Source: Bacteroidales bacterium
Lineage (GTDB): Bacteria; Bacteroidota; Bacteroidia; Bacteroidales; UBA4417
Direction: 5' to 3'
Assembly (NCBI GenBank): GCA_016707785.1
Contig: JADJGZ010000011.1
Span: 77,290-141,289 of the forward strand
Length of the DNA stretch: 64,000 nt
In this document: positions 19,022 through 26,897 of the stretch, one piece after another
Position numbering within the stretch: position 1 is the stretch's first letter
Layout: the number at the start of each line of letters is the position of its first letter
The notes under the pieces: generated by a model
Databases searched by the model: none
The model's input: the letters and a program-made list of their open reading frames with translations, nothing else
Told to the model about the DNA's origin: nothing
Position numbers and translations under genes: made by a program

Positions 19022-20932
19022 ATGGGAAAAATCATCGGTATCGACTTAGGAACTACCAATTCATGTGTTGCCGTTATGGAAGGCAATGAACCAGTTGTAA
19101 TTCCCAACAGTGAAGGCAGGCGTACAACCCCTTCAATTGTTGCTTTTACTGAAAACGGAGAACGGAAAGTAGGTGACCCTGCCAAGAGACAGGCGATCAC
19201 CAATCCAACAAAAACAGTCTATTCTATTAAAAGGTTCATGGGTGAAACCTTCGACCGCGTATCTGCGGAAGTGGGCCGGGTTCCATTTGCTGTAATCAAA
19301 GGGGATAATAATACTCCTCGTGTAAAAATAGATGATCGCAATTATACACCACAGGAAATTTCAGCCATGGTGCTTCAGAAGATGAAGAAAACTGCTGAAG
19401 ATTACCTGGGTCAAACAGTTACAGAAGCCGTTATAACAGTGCCGGCTTATTTCAGTGATTCACAGCGTCAGGCAACCAAGGAAGCAGGGGAAATTGCAGG
19501 TCTCACTGTTAAACGTATTATTAATGAACCTACTGCAGCAGCGCTTGCTTATGGACTCGACAAGAAACACAGAGACATCAAAGTAGCTGTTTATGACCTT
19601 GGAGGAGGAACTTTTGATATTTCTATCCTGGAACTTGGAGAAGGCGTTTTTGAAGTTAAATCCACCAATGGGAATACCCATCTGGGTGGTGATGATTTCG
19701 ATCAACGTATCATTGATTGGCTTGCAGAAGAGTTCAAAAAAGATGAAGGCATTGATCTGAAAAGGGATCCGATGGCATTACAACGTCTGAAAGAAGCCGC
19801 TGAAAAAGCAAAAATTGAACTATCAAGCTCCTCTTCTACAGAGATTAATCTACCTTATATTATGCCGGTGGATGGTATCCCCAAGCATTTAGTCAGGACC
19901 TTGTCGCGTGCGAAATTCGAACAACTCATTGATGACCTGGTTCGTTCCACTATCGACCCTTGTAAGAATGCTATGCGTGATGCAGGACTTTCACCTTCTG
20001 ATATCAACGAAGTAATCCTGGTAGGAGGATCAACACGTATTCCGATTATCCAGAAAACAGTAGAGGAATTCTTCGGAAAAGCACCTTCTAAAGGGGTTAA
20101 TCCTGATGAAGTAGTTGCAGTAGGTGCAGCTATCCAGGGTGGTGTTCTCACCGGTGAAGTAAAAGATGTTCTTTTACTGGATGTTACTCCTCTTTCCCTG
20201 GGAATTGAAACTCTGGGAGGAGTAATGACAAAATTGATCGAATCAAATACTACGATCCCAACCCGTAAATCGGAAACCTTCTCAACAGCTTCTGATAGTC
20301 AGCCTACTGTTGAAATCCATATCCTTCAGGGAGAAAGGTCGATGGCGACAGGAAACAAAAGCATTGGCCGTTTCCACCTCGATGGTATCCCTCCTGCCCC
20401 TCGTGGAGTTCCTCAGATTGAAGTGACCTTCGATATTGATGCAAACGGCATCCTTCATGTTTCAGCAAAAGACAAAGGAACCGGCAAAATGCAGCAAATC
20501 AGGATTGAAGCATCTTCAGGACTTACAGAAGCTGAGATTAAAAAGATGAAGGAAGAAGCTGAATTAAACGCTGAGTCCGATCGTAAAATGAAGGAAGAAG
20601 TGGATAAATTTAATAGTGCAGATGCCCTCATTTTCCAAACCGAAAAACAATTGAAGGAATTTGGCGAGAAATTACCTGCTGACAAAAAGGCCCCTATTGA
20701 GCAAGCTCTTACTGAATTAAAAGAAGCCCATAAAAACAGGGATCTTGCACAAATTGATGCTGCAATGGCCAGTTTAAATACCGCCTGGCAGGCAGCCAGT
20801 GAAGAGATGTACAAAGCTACCCAGCAAGCTCCTCCTCCGGGTGCAGAGCAACCTGGTGGAAACCCTGGAAATGAAGAAGCTAAAAAATCTGACCAGGAAG
20901 TAACCGATGTTGACTTTGAAGAAGTAAAATAA
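19022..20932 (+). CDS. dnaK: Molecular chaperone DnaK (Hsp70)
   Basis: This is an ATP-dependent chaperone of 636 residues. The nucleotide-binding domain shows IIGIDLGTTNSCVAVMEG at the N-terminus, the phosphate-2 motif VAVYDLGGGTFDIS (~200) and VILVGGSTRIP (~340). The substrate-binding domain begins after VLLLDVTPLSLGIETLGG (~390), and the helical lid ends in the charged tail EVTDVDFEEVK. ATG 19022 is used rather than an upstream in-frame ATG at 18989. grpE and dnaJ are not adjacent, and no CIRCE element is evident in the 290-base upstream region. A strong terminator follows. Confidence 0.97.
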   Translation: MGKIIGIDLGTTNSCVAVMEGNEPVVIPNSEGRRTTPSIVAFTENGERKVGDPAKRQAITNPTKTVYSIKRFMGETFDRVSAEVGRVPFAVIKGDNNTPRVKIDDRNYTPQEISAMVLQKMKKTAEDYLGQTVTEAVITVPAYFSDSQRQATKEAGEIAGLTVKRIINEPTAAALAYGLDKKHRDIKVAVYDLGGGTFDISILELGEGVFEVKSTNGNTHLGGDDFDQRIIDWLAEEFKKDEGIDLKRDPMALQRLKEAAEKAKIELSSSSSTEINLPYIMPVDGIPKHLVRTLSRAKFEQLIDDLVRSTIDPCKNAMRDAGLSPSDINEVILVGGSTRIPIIQKTVEEFFGKAPSKGVNPDEVVAVGAAIQGGVLTGEVKDVLLLDVTPLSLGIETLGGVMTKLIESNTTIPTRKSETFSTASDSQPTVEIHILQGERSMATGNKSIGRFHLDGIPPAPRGVPQIEVTFDIDANGILHVSAKDKGTGKMQQIRIEASSGLTEAEIKKMKEEAELNAESDRKMKEEVDKFNSADALIFQTEKQLKEFGEKLPADKKAPIEQALTELKEAHKNRDLAQIDAAMASLNTAWQAASEEMYKATQQAPPPGAEQPGGNPGNEEAKKSDQEVTDVDFEEVK

Positions 20933-20950
20933 TCTCTGGTGTTTTAGAGC

Positions 20951-20982
20951 AAAAAGTGGGACGATTGTCCCACTTTTTTTTT
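20951..20982 (+). terminator. Rho-independent terminator after dnaK
   Basis: A 12-bp perfect stem (AAAAAGTGGGAC / GTCCCACTTTTT) with a GATT loop runs into a T tract, 18 bases after the dnaK stop codon. Confidence 0.92.
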
Positions 20983-21070
20983 CCATTTTATTCACAATTC
21001 GTTAATAAATAATTCTGATAAAGGCCATATACAAATTGTCAGAAAATTATATCAAGCAATAGAAAAATTG

Positions 21071-21078
21071 TATCTTTG
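21071..21078 (+). promoter_or_regulatory. Candidate -7 box (TATCTTTG)
   Basis: This exact TAnnTTTG match lies 65 bases before the T9SS protein start. No well-spaced -33 TTTG is present. Confidence 0.45.
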
Positions 21079-21143
21079 TTGGACAATCCAGACCTTGCCC
21101 AGTTGGCAAAACAAGAACCAAAATCAATCAAACAATCTATACA

Positions 21144-22760
21144 ATGAAGAAAAAACTTACTCTAACCGTACTAACCTGCCTCTTTCTTTTTTCAGGCACA
21201 GTACTATTTGCTCAAGGATTGGAGACTTTTGCCAATTACCCTGAAAACACAAATGCTTATCATGATGGCACATTTCTCGGACTCGATGGTTCTACATGGA
21301 GTTACTTCCAAAGCCGTGGTGACTCAATGATTACAGCACCAACTCCCACGCTTGGGAAAAACAGAACACCGACCGCAGAAGTTCGTTCTGGAGCACTTGT
21401 GAATGGTGTTGGAACCTTAAGTTTTGATTACCGCCAGGTTTTTTCAACAGATGTTGCGCTTAATGTGCTTGTGAATGATATTCTTATCACCACGGTAACA
21501 ACGGTAGGCCAACAGGGCATTACATTGAATTCAGGAGCCATAGCCGTGAATGTATCCGGCAGTGTAACCCTGAAATTCATCCAGGCCAGCACTGCTGCCG
21601 GACAAGTGGCAATTGATAATATCACCTGGACGGCTTTTGGAGGTGGAACACCTGATCCTGAACCTACCAATTATCCTTCAGCATTTGCTGCATCCGGAGA
21701 TGGCCTTAAAATAAAAGCTACCTGGACTGATGCAACCGGCGCTCAACTTCCAGCCTCCTATCTTGTCAGGATTTCAACCTCCGACAATATCACCGCTCCT
21801 GTAGATGGAACTTATGTAGGTGACGACCTTGATATCAGCGATGGTAGCGGTTCAAAATCTGTTGCCCAGGGAAACCAGCAATACATTTTCGATGGACTGG
21901 AAGCTTCAAAAAATTATTTTCTGAAGATCTACCCATTCTCCAATTCAGGTTCTATTGTTGATTATAAAACTGACGGAACTGCACCTTCAGCTAGTGCTCG
22001 CACACAGGCAATTCTGCTCAAAACAGATTTTCAGGATGGATTATTAGCCCCATGGACTGAATTTAGTGTTACCGGTGATGAAAAATGGATTACTGATACC
22101 ATTTCAGGAAATATTTTCATGCGTATGTCAGGATATGTTGGAGGAACCTCCTTCCTGAACCAGGACTGGTTAATCTCACCTTCATTAACCCTTGCTGCCG
22201 GCAGTTCCCCAAAACTTGAATTCAAGACAGCGATGAAATTCGGAACAGTAGCTGATAAATTTTATCTGATGGTTTCCACCGATTATTCAACTGGTGATCC
22301 CTCAGCTTCTACCTGGACTGATCTCTCCGGACAGGCTACTTTCTCAACAGGTAACTACACATGGGTGTCATCGGGATCAATAAATCTGACAGCCTATGAA
22401 GGCGCTAATACCCATATCGCTTTCAAATATGATTGTGGAACTGATAATGTGCCTACATGGGAAGTTGATGATGTATATGTAACTTATAATTCCGGTGTTG
22501 GATTTAATGAAACCCCGGAAGCCAATCAGGTTGGAATTTATCCTAACCCTTGTACTACAGGCTTCCAGGCCCGGATAGAAGGAAATGACAGTTATCTTCT
22601 CAGGATTTTCAGTACTTCAGGTGCCATATTGCTTGAAAAGAAAATTGAAAAAACTGATTCGTTTGTATCCACCCGACAGTTATCTAATGGTGTATATGTA
22701 GTAGAAATGACAAATCTTACTTCTCTGGGTAAAACCACTCAGAAACTGATTGTGAAATAA
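21144..22760 (+). CDS. Secreted T9SS protein with choice-of-anchor/cleaved-adhesin domain
   Basis: This 538-residue exported protein has a signal peptide (1-23, ending LFAQ). An N-terminal beta-domain (~25-170), a fibronectin-like stretch (~175-285) and a cleaved-adhesin/choice-of-anchor J-like jelly-roll (~290-450, with FLNQDWLISPSLTL and YEGANTHIAFKYDC) come next. The C-terminal T9SS type A sorting domain starts at NQVGIYPNPC and ends KTTQKLIVK. The anchor-J modules in this family bind carbohydrate or protein ligands, but no enzyme motif is visible. The gene is monocistronic, with its own -7 box and terminator. Confidence 0.83.
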   Translation: MKKKLTLTVLTCLFLFSGTVLFAQGLETFANYPENTNAYHDGTFLGLDGSTWSYFQSRGDSMITAPTPTLGKNRTPTAEVRSGALVNGVGTLSFDYRQVFSTDVALNVLVNDILITTVTTVGQQGITLNSGAIAVNVSGSVTLKFIQASTAAGQVAIDNITWTAFGGGTPDPEPTNYPSAFAASGDGLKIKATWTDATGAQLPASYLVRISTSDNITAPVDGTYVGDDLDISDGSGSKSVAQGNQQYIFDGLEASKNYFLKIYPFSNSGSIVDYKTDGTAPSASARTQAILLKTDFQDGLLAPWTEFSVTGDEKWITDTISGNIFMRMSGYVGGTSFLNQDWLISPSLTLAAGSSPKLEFKTAMKFGTVADKFYLMVSTDYSTGDPSASTWTDLSGQATFSTGNYTWVSSGSINLTAYEGANTHIAFKYDCGTDNVPTWEVDDVYVTYNSGVGFNETPEANQVGIYPNPCTTGFQARIEGNDSYLLRIFSTSGAILLEKKIEKTDSFVSTRQLSNGVYVVEMTNLTSLGKTTQKLIVK

Positions 22761-22778
22761 CACCTCAATCAATATTCT

Positions 22779-22836
22779 AAAAGAGGCTGCTTTTTGGGTG
22801 GACATAAGGTTCCGCTTAATTCAAGCAGCCTCTTTT
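22779..22836 (+). terminator. Rho-independent terminator with long loop
   Basis: A 12-bp perfect stem (AAAAGAGGCTGC / GCAGCCTCTTTT) encloses a 34-base loop directly after the T9SS gene, followed by a T-rich stretch. Confidence 0.75.
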
Positions 22837-22872
22837 ATTTATCCACATACTTTTTCCGACATTTATTTGTTA

Positions 22873-22880
22873 TATTTTTG
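22873..22880 (+). promoter_or_regulatory. Candidate -7 box (TATTTTTG)
   Basis: This TAnnTTTG match lies 26 bases before the ATG at 22907 and just after the preceding terminator. Confidence 0.45.
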
Positions 22881-22906
22881 GAATCCATTCATGATTTCCT
22901 TTGCAT

Positions 22907-24541
22907 ATGAATAACTTTTGGAAAACCTTGATTTTACTGGTTGCATTGTTACCCATGGTCTCACTGGCGCAATCAGGACAGCCGATCAGAGTAGAAATAC
23001 CTGTGAGGGCAGGAACTAACCCGTTTAACTATGTTCCTTTCGGAGAAAATGGAATATGTATGTTTTATCCCACAATTAATGATGCGGGAAAAGACAGTAT
23101 CAGCTGGTCATTTGTAATGCTCGACAGGAACCTTAAGGAAGAATGGAAAAAGCTATTGCCATTGCATGAAGATGTGAACTACCTTAAGGGTTTTAGTCAG
23201 AATGGTGTTATTTACCTGCTGTTTCATGATACTCGCAGGAATAAGGAAGGTAATATATATGTTTTCTTCATTATTCCTCCAAAACAAATCATCACTATTC
23301 ATAAAAGTGACATTCCGGAAAAAGCAGAAGTTGTCGATTTTGAGATCTTTAACGAATTTGCATTAGTAGGATATAATCAAAGAAAAGGCAAACCAGGTTT
23401 ATTGGGATTCTCACTTATCAATGGTGAAAAACGCAACTTCGACTTCCCTGAAACAGAAAATTCCTTACTGCTGGATATTGCAGTCGATACAATTTACAAG
23501 GATATCGCTGCAGTTTATAAGGTTCAACCCAGTTCCACCAGGAACCAGTTAATGGTAAACCTTTACAACGGCTCATCAGCCCTGAGAAGAACGGTTACCT
23601 TTGAAAACATCCAGGAAAAAAGGATCTTCAATTCCGCAGGTTTTGTATTTACAGGGGAAAACAGGGGTTTTGTATTGGGCACCTTTGGATCAGGAGCCAG
23701 GAATAAAAGGAATTACGACTATTACAATGATTATTACAATTACTATTATTATAACAGTTTCTACCGTCGTCCCAGCACTTATGATCAAAACCAGGATAAT
23801 ACCCCTATTTCAGATGGCTATTATTCAGCTACAATTGGACCCGATGGACCAGGGAATATGAATTATTATCATTTCATAGATTTTTCCAATGCATATAAGT
23901 ATATCAATAGTCCGGAAGCGCTAAGGACTAAAAGAAAAGCCGATAAAAAGAATTCAGAAAAAGATGATCCCGGCGGAAATAACAAGAAGTTTTCTCTCGA
24001 TTATCGGTTGCTGATTCATCCGGTAAAATACTCAGGTGGTTCTTACCTGATGTTATCCGAAGCCTATCTTCCTGAATACCATACCATGACACAAATGGTC
24101 TATGACTATTATGGCAGGGCTATTCCATCGACTTATTCAGTTTTTGATGGTTACAGATATACCAATGCTTTCCTTGCATCCTTCGATTCAAGTGGTCAAA
24201 TGCAATGGAATAATGGAATGGAAATGAGAGATATTCTTACTACCTATCTGAACCGGAAACTCAATATTTACCAGGAGAAAGATGAAACCAATCTTTTTTA
24301 TAATGCCAATGCCAAAATTGCTTTCAAAACCATCAATAAAAGTGACATTGTTGAAGGTACAGCATTTACACCGGTAGCACCAAAACGTGCCACCGACCAA
24401 TATATCAGTGAGTACCTGGGGTCAATAGAGTACTGGTATGGCGACTACTTCCTGGTTACAGGGTATGAATCACTAAGGAATAATAACCTTGATGAAAATA
24501 AACGGAATGTATTCTATTTGAGCAAAATGGCGTTCAGATAA
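22907..24541 (+). CDS. Secreted hypothetical protein
   Basis: This 544-residue protein has a clear signal peptide (1-22, ending SLAQ) and no further hydrophobic segment. I do not recognise the family. The sequence is rich in Tyr and Asn, with a striking Tyr/Asn-rich patch at about residues 268-295 (repeated DYYN and YYYY clusters), and looks like an extended beta-protein, perhaps beta-propeller in the first half. ATG 22907 is preferred to the TTG at 22901. It is convergent with the ompA-like gene. Confidence 0.7.
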   Translation: MNNFWKTLILLVALLPMVSLAQSGQPIRVEIPVRAGTNPFNYVPFGENGICMFYPTINDAGKDSISWSFVMLDRNLKEEWKKLLPLHEDVNYLKGFSQNGVIYLLFHDTRRNKEGNIYVFFIIPPKQIITIHKSDIPEKAEVVDFEIFNEFALVGYNQRKGKPGLLGFSLINGEKRNFDFPETENSLLLDIAVDTIYKDIAAVYKVQPSSTRNQLMVNLYNGSSALRRTVTFENIQEKRIFNSAGFVFTGENRGFVLGTFGSGARNKRNYDYYNDYYNYYYYNSFYRRPSTYDQNQDNTPISDGYYSATIGPDGPGNMNYYHFIDFSNAYKYINSPEALRTKRKADKKNSEKDDPGGNNKKFSLDYRLLIHPVKYSGGSYLMLSEAYLPEYHTMTQMVYDYYGRAIPSTYSVFDGYRYTNAFLASFDSSGQMQWNNGMEMRDILTTYLNRKLNIYQEKDETNLFYNANAKIAFKTINKSDIVEGTAFTPVAPKRATDQYISEYLGSIEYWYGDYFLVTGYESLRNNNLDENKRNVFYLSKMAFR

Positions 24542-24592
24542 TGGCAGGAAAAGCCTGATTATCTTTATTTTCAACCATTTACAAGCAAGGTT

Positions 24593-26101
24593 TTATTTGA
24601 TGGATTTGATCTCAACCCTTCTGTTGAGTTTCATCCCTTCCGCGGTAGCATTATCGGCAACAGGTTGTGTTTCACCAAAGAACCCCTTAACAATCCTGGA
24701 AGCATCAATTCCTCTTTTTGTGAAGAATTCAATGACATAATCAGCCCTGTTTTCTGATAGTTTTAAATTATAATTCTTGCTTTCCCTGCTATCAGTGTGG
24801 CCTTCAACAGAAATCCTGATTCCCGGATTATCTTTGAGCGTTTCAGCAACTTTATTGAGTAACTGATTATACTGAGCCAAAACTATATATTGATCAGTAT
24901 TGAAATAGACGACCTCATTTACCAATACCCCTGACTCTTCGGGGCATCCATTATTAGCTGCAACACCAGCCACTTCCGGACATTTATCCAATTGATCGGC
25001 TATGCCATCATTATCTTTATCAGCACATCCTCCAAGCGATTTTAAACCGGCAATATCAGGACATTTATCTTCATTGTCAGCAATTCCGTCTCCATCACGG
25101 TCAGGGCAACCATTTAGTTCTTTCTTGCCAGCCATATCCGGACATTTATCATCCTTATCTGCAATACCGTCAGTATCTTTATCAGGGCAGCCTTTTAAAT
25201 CCCTGGTACCGGCTTCAGTTGGGCAAGTATCATCCTTGTCAGGAATACCATCATTATCAGAATCTGGGCAACCCTTGAATTCAAGTTTTCCGGCATCTTT
25301 CGGACAAGCATCGTCATCATCGGAAATCCCGTCACCATCAGCATCAGGGCAGCCGAAAAGTTCAACTTTCCCAGCCCTGTCCGGACAGTTATCTTCTTTA
25401 TCCTTAATACCATCATTATCCTGATCTTTTGGTCCACCAAATTTGAAAGTGAGCCCTGCCGATGCATAACTGTAATGATCTCTTGCTTTAACGGCTTCGT
25501 AGAAGTCAAGTGTTGCATCTTTAAAGGTAAGATGATCACCATACTCAATATTTAATGACACCCTTTTGGCAAGCCTGAATTCAGCGCCCAAGCCTAGTGG
25601 AACAAAAATCTCATTCTGCCTGGAATCACTTTTCTGCAACTGTGTACCCGTTGTAAAATCAGTGGTTGTTGAACTGAATGAAGTTAAACCGGCTCCGCCA
25701 AAGAAATAAAAATTAACCACTCTTTCCGGATTATAATCAGCAAATATTTCATTGATGTTCACCGTGACATTCAAAGCAGCGTCCCAGAAATCTGTATTCA
25801 GTTTCAATCCTTTATCTTCCCTTTCACTGGCTAGTTTTCCGGCTACAAATTGTCCTCTCAATCCAAAAACCGGAGAAAGCTGGTATCCCAAGGCACCACC
25901 AAATCCAAGTTTTGGAGTTTTGTTGAAAAAATCTTCTTTATTTAAATCTCCAAAGTATTCAGTAACTCCACCATTCACCTGGAGTGTCCAATGGCTTTTA
26001 AATAAAGCAGGTTTAACATCAACAGATGCATCCTGAGCGGTGAGGAATATTGGCAATGCGATGATTACCATTAAAGTGAAAATGCGAATAGAAACTTTCA
26101 T
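24593..26101 (-). CDS. OmpA-family protein with six thrombospondin type-3 repeats
   Basis: This 502-residue outer-membrane protein has a signal peptide (1-22), an N-terminal eight-stranded-barrel-like region (~28-215), six calcium-binding thrombospondin type-3 repeats (~220-370, each with DxDxDGI and CPD/CPE cores) and a C-terminal OmpA domain (~385-502). The peptidoglycan-binding signature is visible as SVEGHTDSRESKNYNLKLSE and NRRVEI. It most likely tethers the outer membrane to the wall; the repeats may form a rigid Ca2+-dependent rod. ATG 26101 is chosen for the signal peptide. Confidence 0.92.
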   Translation of the reverse strand: MKVSIRIFTLMVIIALPIFLTAQDASVDVKPALFKSHWTLQVNGGVTEYFGDLNKEDFFNKTPKLGFGGALGYQLSPVFGLRGQFVAGKLASEREDKGLKLNTDFWDAALNVTVNINEIFADYNPERVVNFYFFGGAGLTSFSSTTTDFTTGTQLQKSDSRQNEIFVPLGLGAEFRLAKRVSLNIEYGDHLTFKDATLDFYEAVKARDHYSYASAGLTFKFGGPKDQDNDGIKDKEDNCPDRAGKVELFGCPDADGDGISDDDDACPKDAGKLEFKGCPDSDNDGIPDKDDTCPTEAGTRDLKGCPDKDTDGIADKDDKCPDMAGKKELNGCPDRDGDGIADNEDKCPDIAGLKSLGGCADKDNDGIADQLDKCPEVAGVAANNGCPEESGVLVNEVVYFNTDQYIVLAQYNQLLNKVAETLKDNPGIRISVEGHTDSRESKNYNLKLSENRADYVIEFFTKRGIDASRIVKGFFGETQPVADNATAEGMKLNRRVEIKSIK

Positions 26102-26163
26102 GTTAACTAAATTTAGTTCCGATATACCCTTTAAACTTCTATAGTCCAAGGGGTGAATTAATG

Positions 26164-26171
26164 CAAATATA
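26164..26171 (-). promoter_or_regulatory. Candidate -7 box (TATATTTG, minus strand)
   Basis: This exact TAnnTTTG match lies 63 bases before the ompA-like ATG. Confidence 0.45.
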
Positions 26172-26262
26172 AGCTAAAACGAGTGAAATACAGCCACTTC
26201 ACAGGATATAGCCCTGTTTTCAGCTGCTCCCCGACACTAAATATTTGCAGGATACTATTATA

Positions 26263-26790
26263 TTATCTGAATTTACTGAAAAGGTAATACAAAACGATTC
26301 CGGCTGTAACAGAAACATTCAGAGAATGTTTAGTCCCCATCTGTGGGATTTCGATGCAGGAATCCACTTCTTGCATCACTGTATCATCCACCCCCATTAC
26401 CTCATTTCCGAAGATAAATGCATACTTTTTATCAGCTTCCGGGGAAAATTCCCAAAGGGCTACACTATCCTCAGCCTGTTCTACTGCAACAAGGATATAT
26501 CCTTCAGATTTTAATTGTATTACTATCTCCCTGGTATCATTCGCATATTGCCATGGGACTGATTCAGTTGCACCCAATGCAGTTTTACTGATCTCCCTGT
26601 TAGGTGGCACAGCAGTAATACCGCATAAGTATAACCGCCCGATACCAAAAGCATCTGCGGTGCGAAAAATGGAACCAATATTATGCTGACTACGGATATT
26701 ATCAAGAATGCAAACAAAAGGCAACTTTTCCATCTCGTGATATTCATCAACACTGAGACGATTCAGTTCCTCCATACTAAGTTTCCGCAT
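26263..26790 (-). CDS. TrmH/SpoU-family RNA 2'-O-methyltransferase
   Basis: This is a SPOUT-class SAM-dependent RNA ribose methyltransferase of 175 residues. The motifs are NIGSIFRTADAFGIGRLYLCG broken into its usual parts (~33-53), FGNEVMGVDD (~123-132) and the knotted C-terminal IPQMGTKHSLNVSVTAG (~145-161). It is short and lacks the N-terminal L30e-like domain of RlmB, so the target RNA is open. ATG 26790 is set by a TACCTTTG box at 26811-26818 that lies inside the longer ORF reading. It is divergent from mutS. Confidence 0.87.
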   Translation of the reverse strand: MRKLSMEELNRLSVDEYHEMEKLPFVCILDNIRSQHNIGSIFRTADAFGIGRLYLCGITAVPPNREISKTALGATESVPWQYANDTREIVIQLKSEGYILVAVEQAEDSVALWEFSPEADKKYAFIFGNEVMGVDDTVMQEVDSCIEIPQMGTKHSLNVSVTAGIVLYYLFSKFR

Positions 26791-26810
26791 GGTAAGCCGT
26801 TTAGGAACCA

Positions 26811-26818
26811 CAAAGGTA
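26811..26818 (-). promoter_or_regulatory. Candidate -7 box (TACCTTTG, minus strand)
   Basis: This TAnnTTTG match lies 21 bases before the TrmH-like ATG. It argues against translation from further upstream. Confidence 0.5.
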
Positions 26819-26868
26819 AAAATTATCAACACAACCCAAAGGGAGTGAGGAAGATCAGGAGATAATCC

Positions 26869-26876
26869 TAAATTTG
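26869..26876 (+). promoter_or_regulatory. Candidate -7 box (TAAATTTG) for mutS
   Basis: This TAnnTTTG match lies 22 bases before the mutS GTG start and is divergent from the TrmH box 50 bases away. Confidence 0.5.
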
Positions 26877-26897
26877 CGGTAATCAGAATTTACAAAG

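Noticed and set aside
25002..25424. Plus-strand ORF with repeated SLS/SGQP pattern
   Set aside because: It is the antisense of the OmpA thrombospondin type-3 repeats; the periodicity comes from the real gene.
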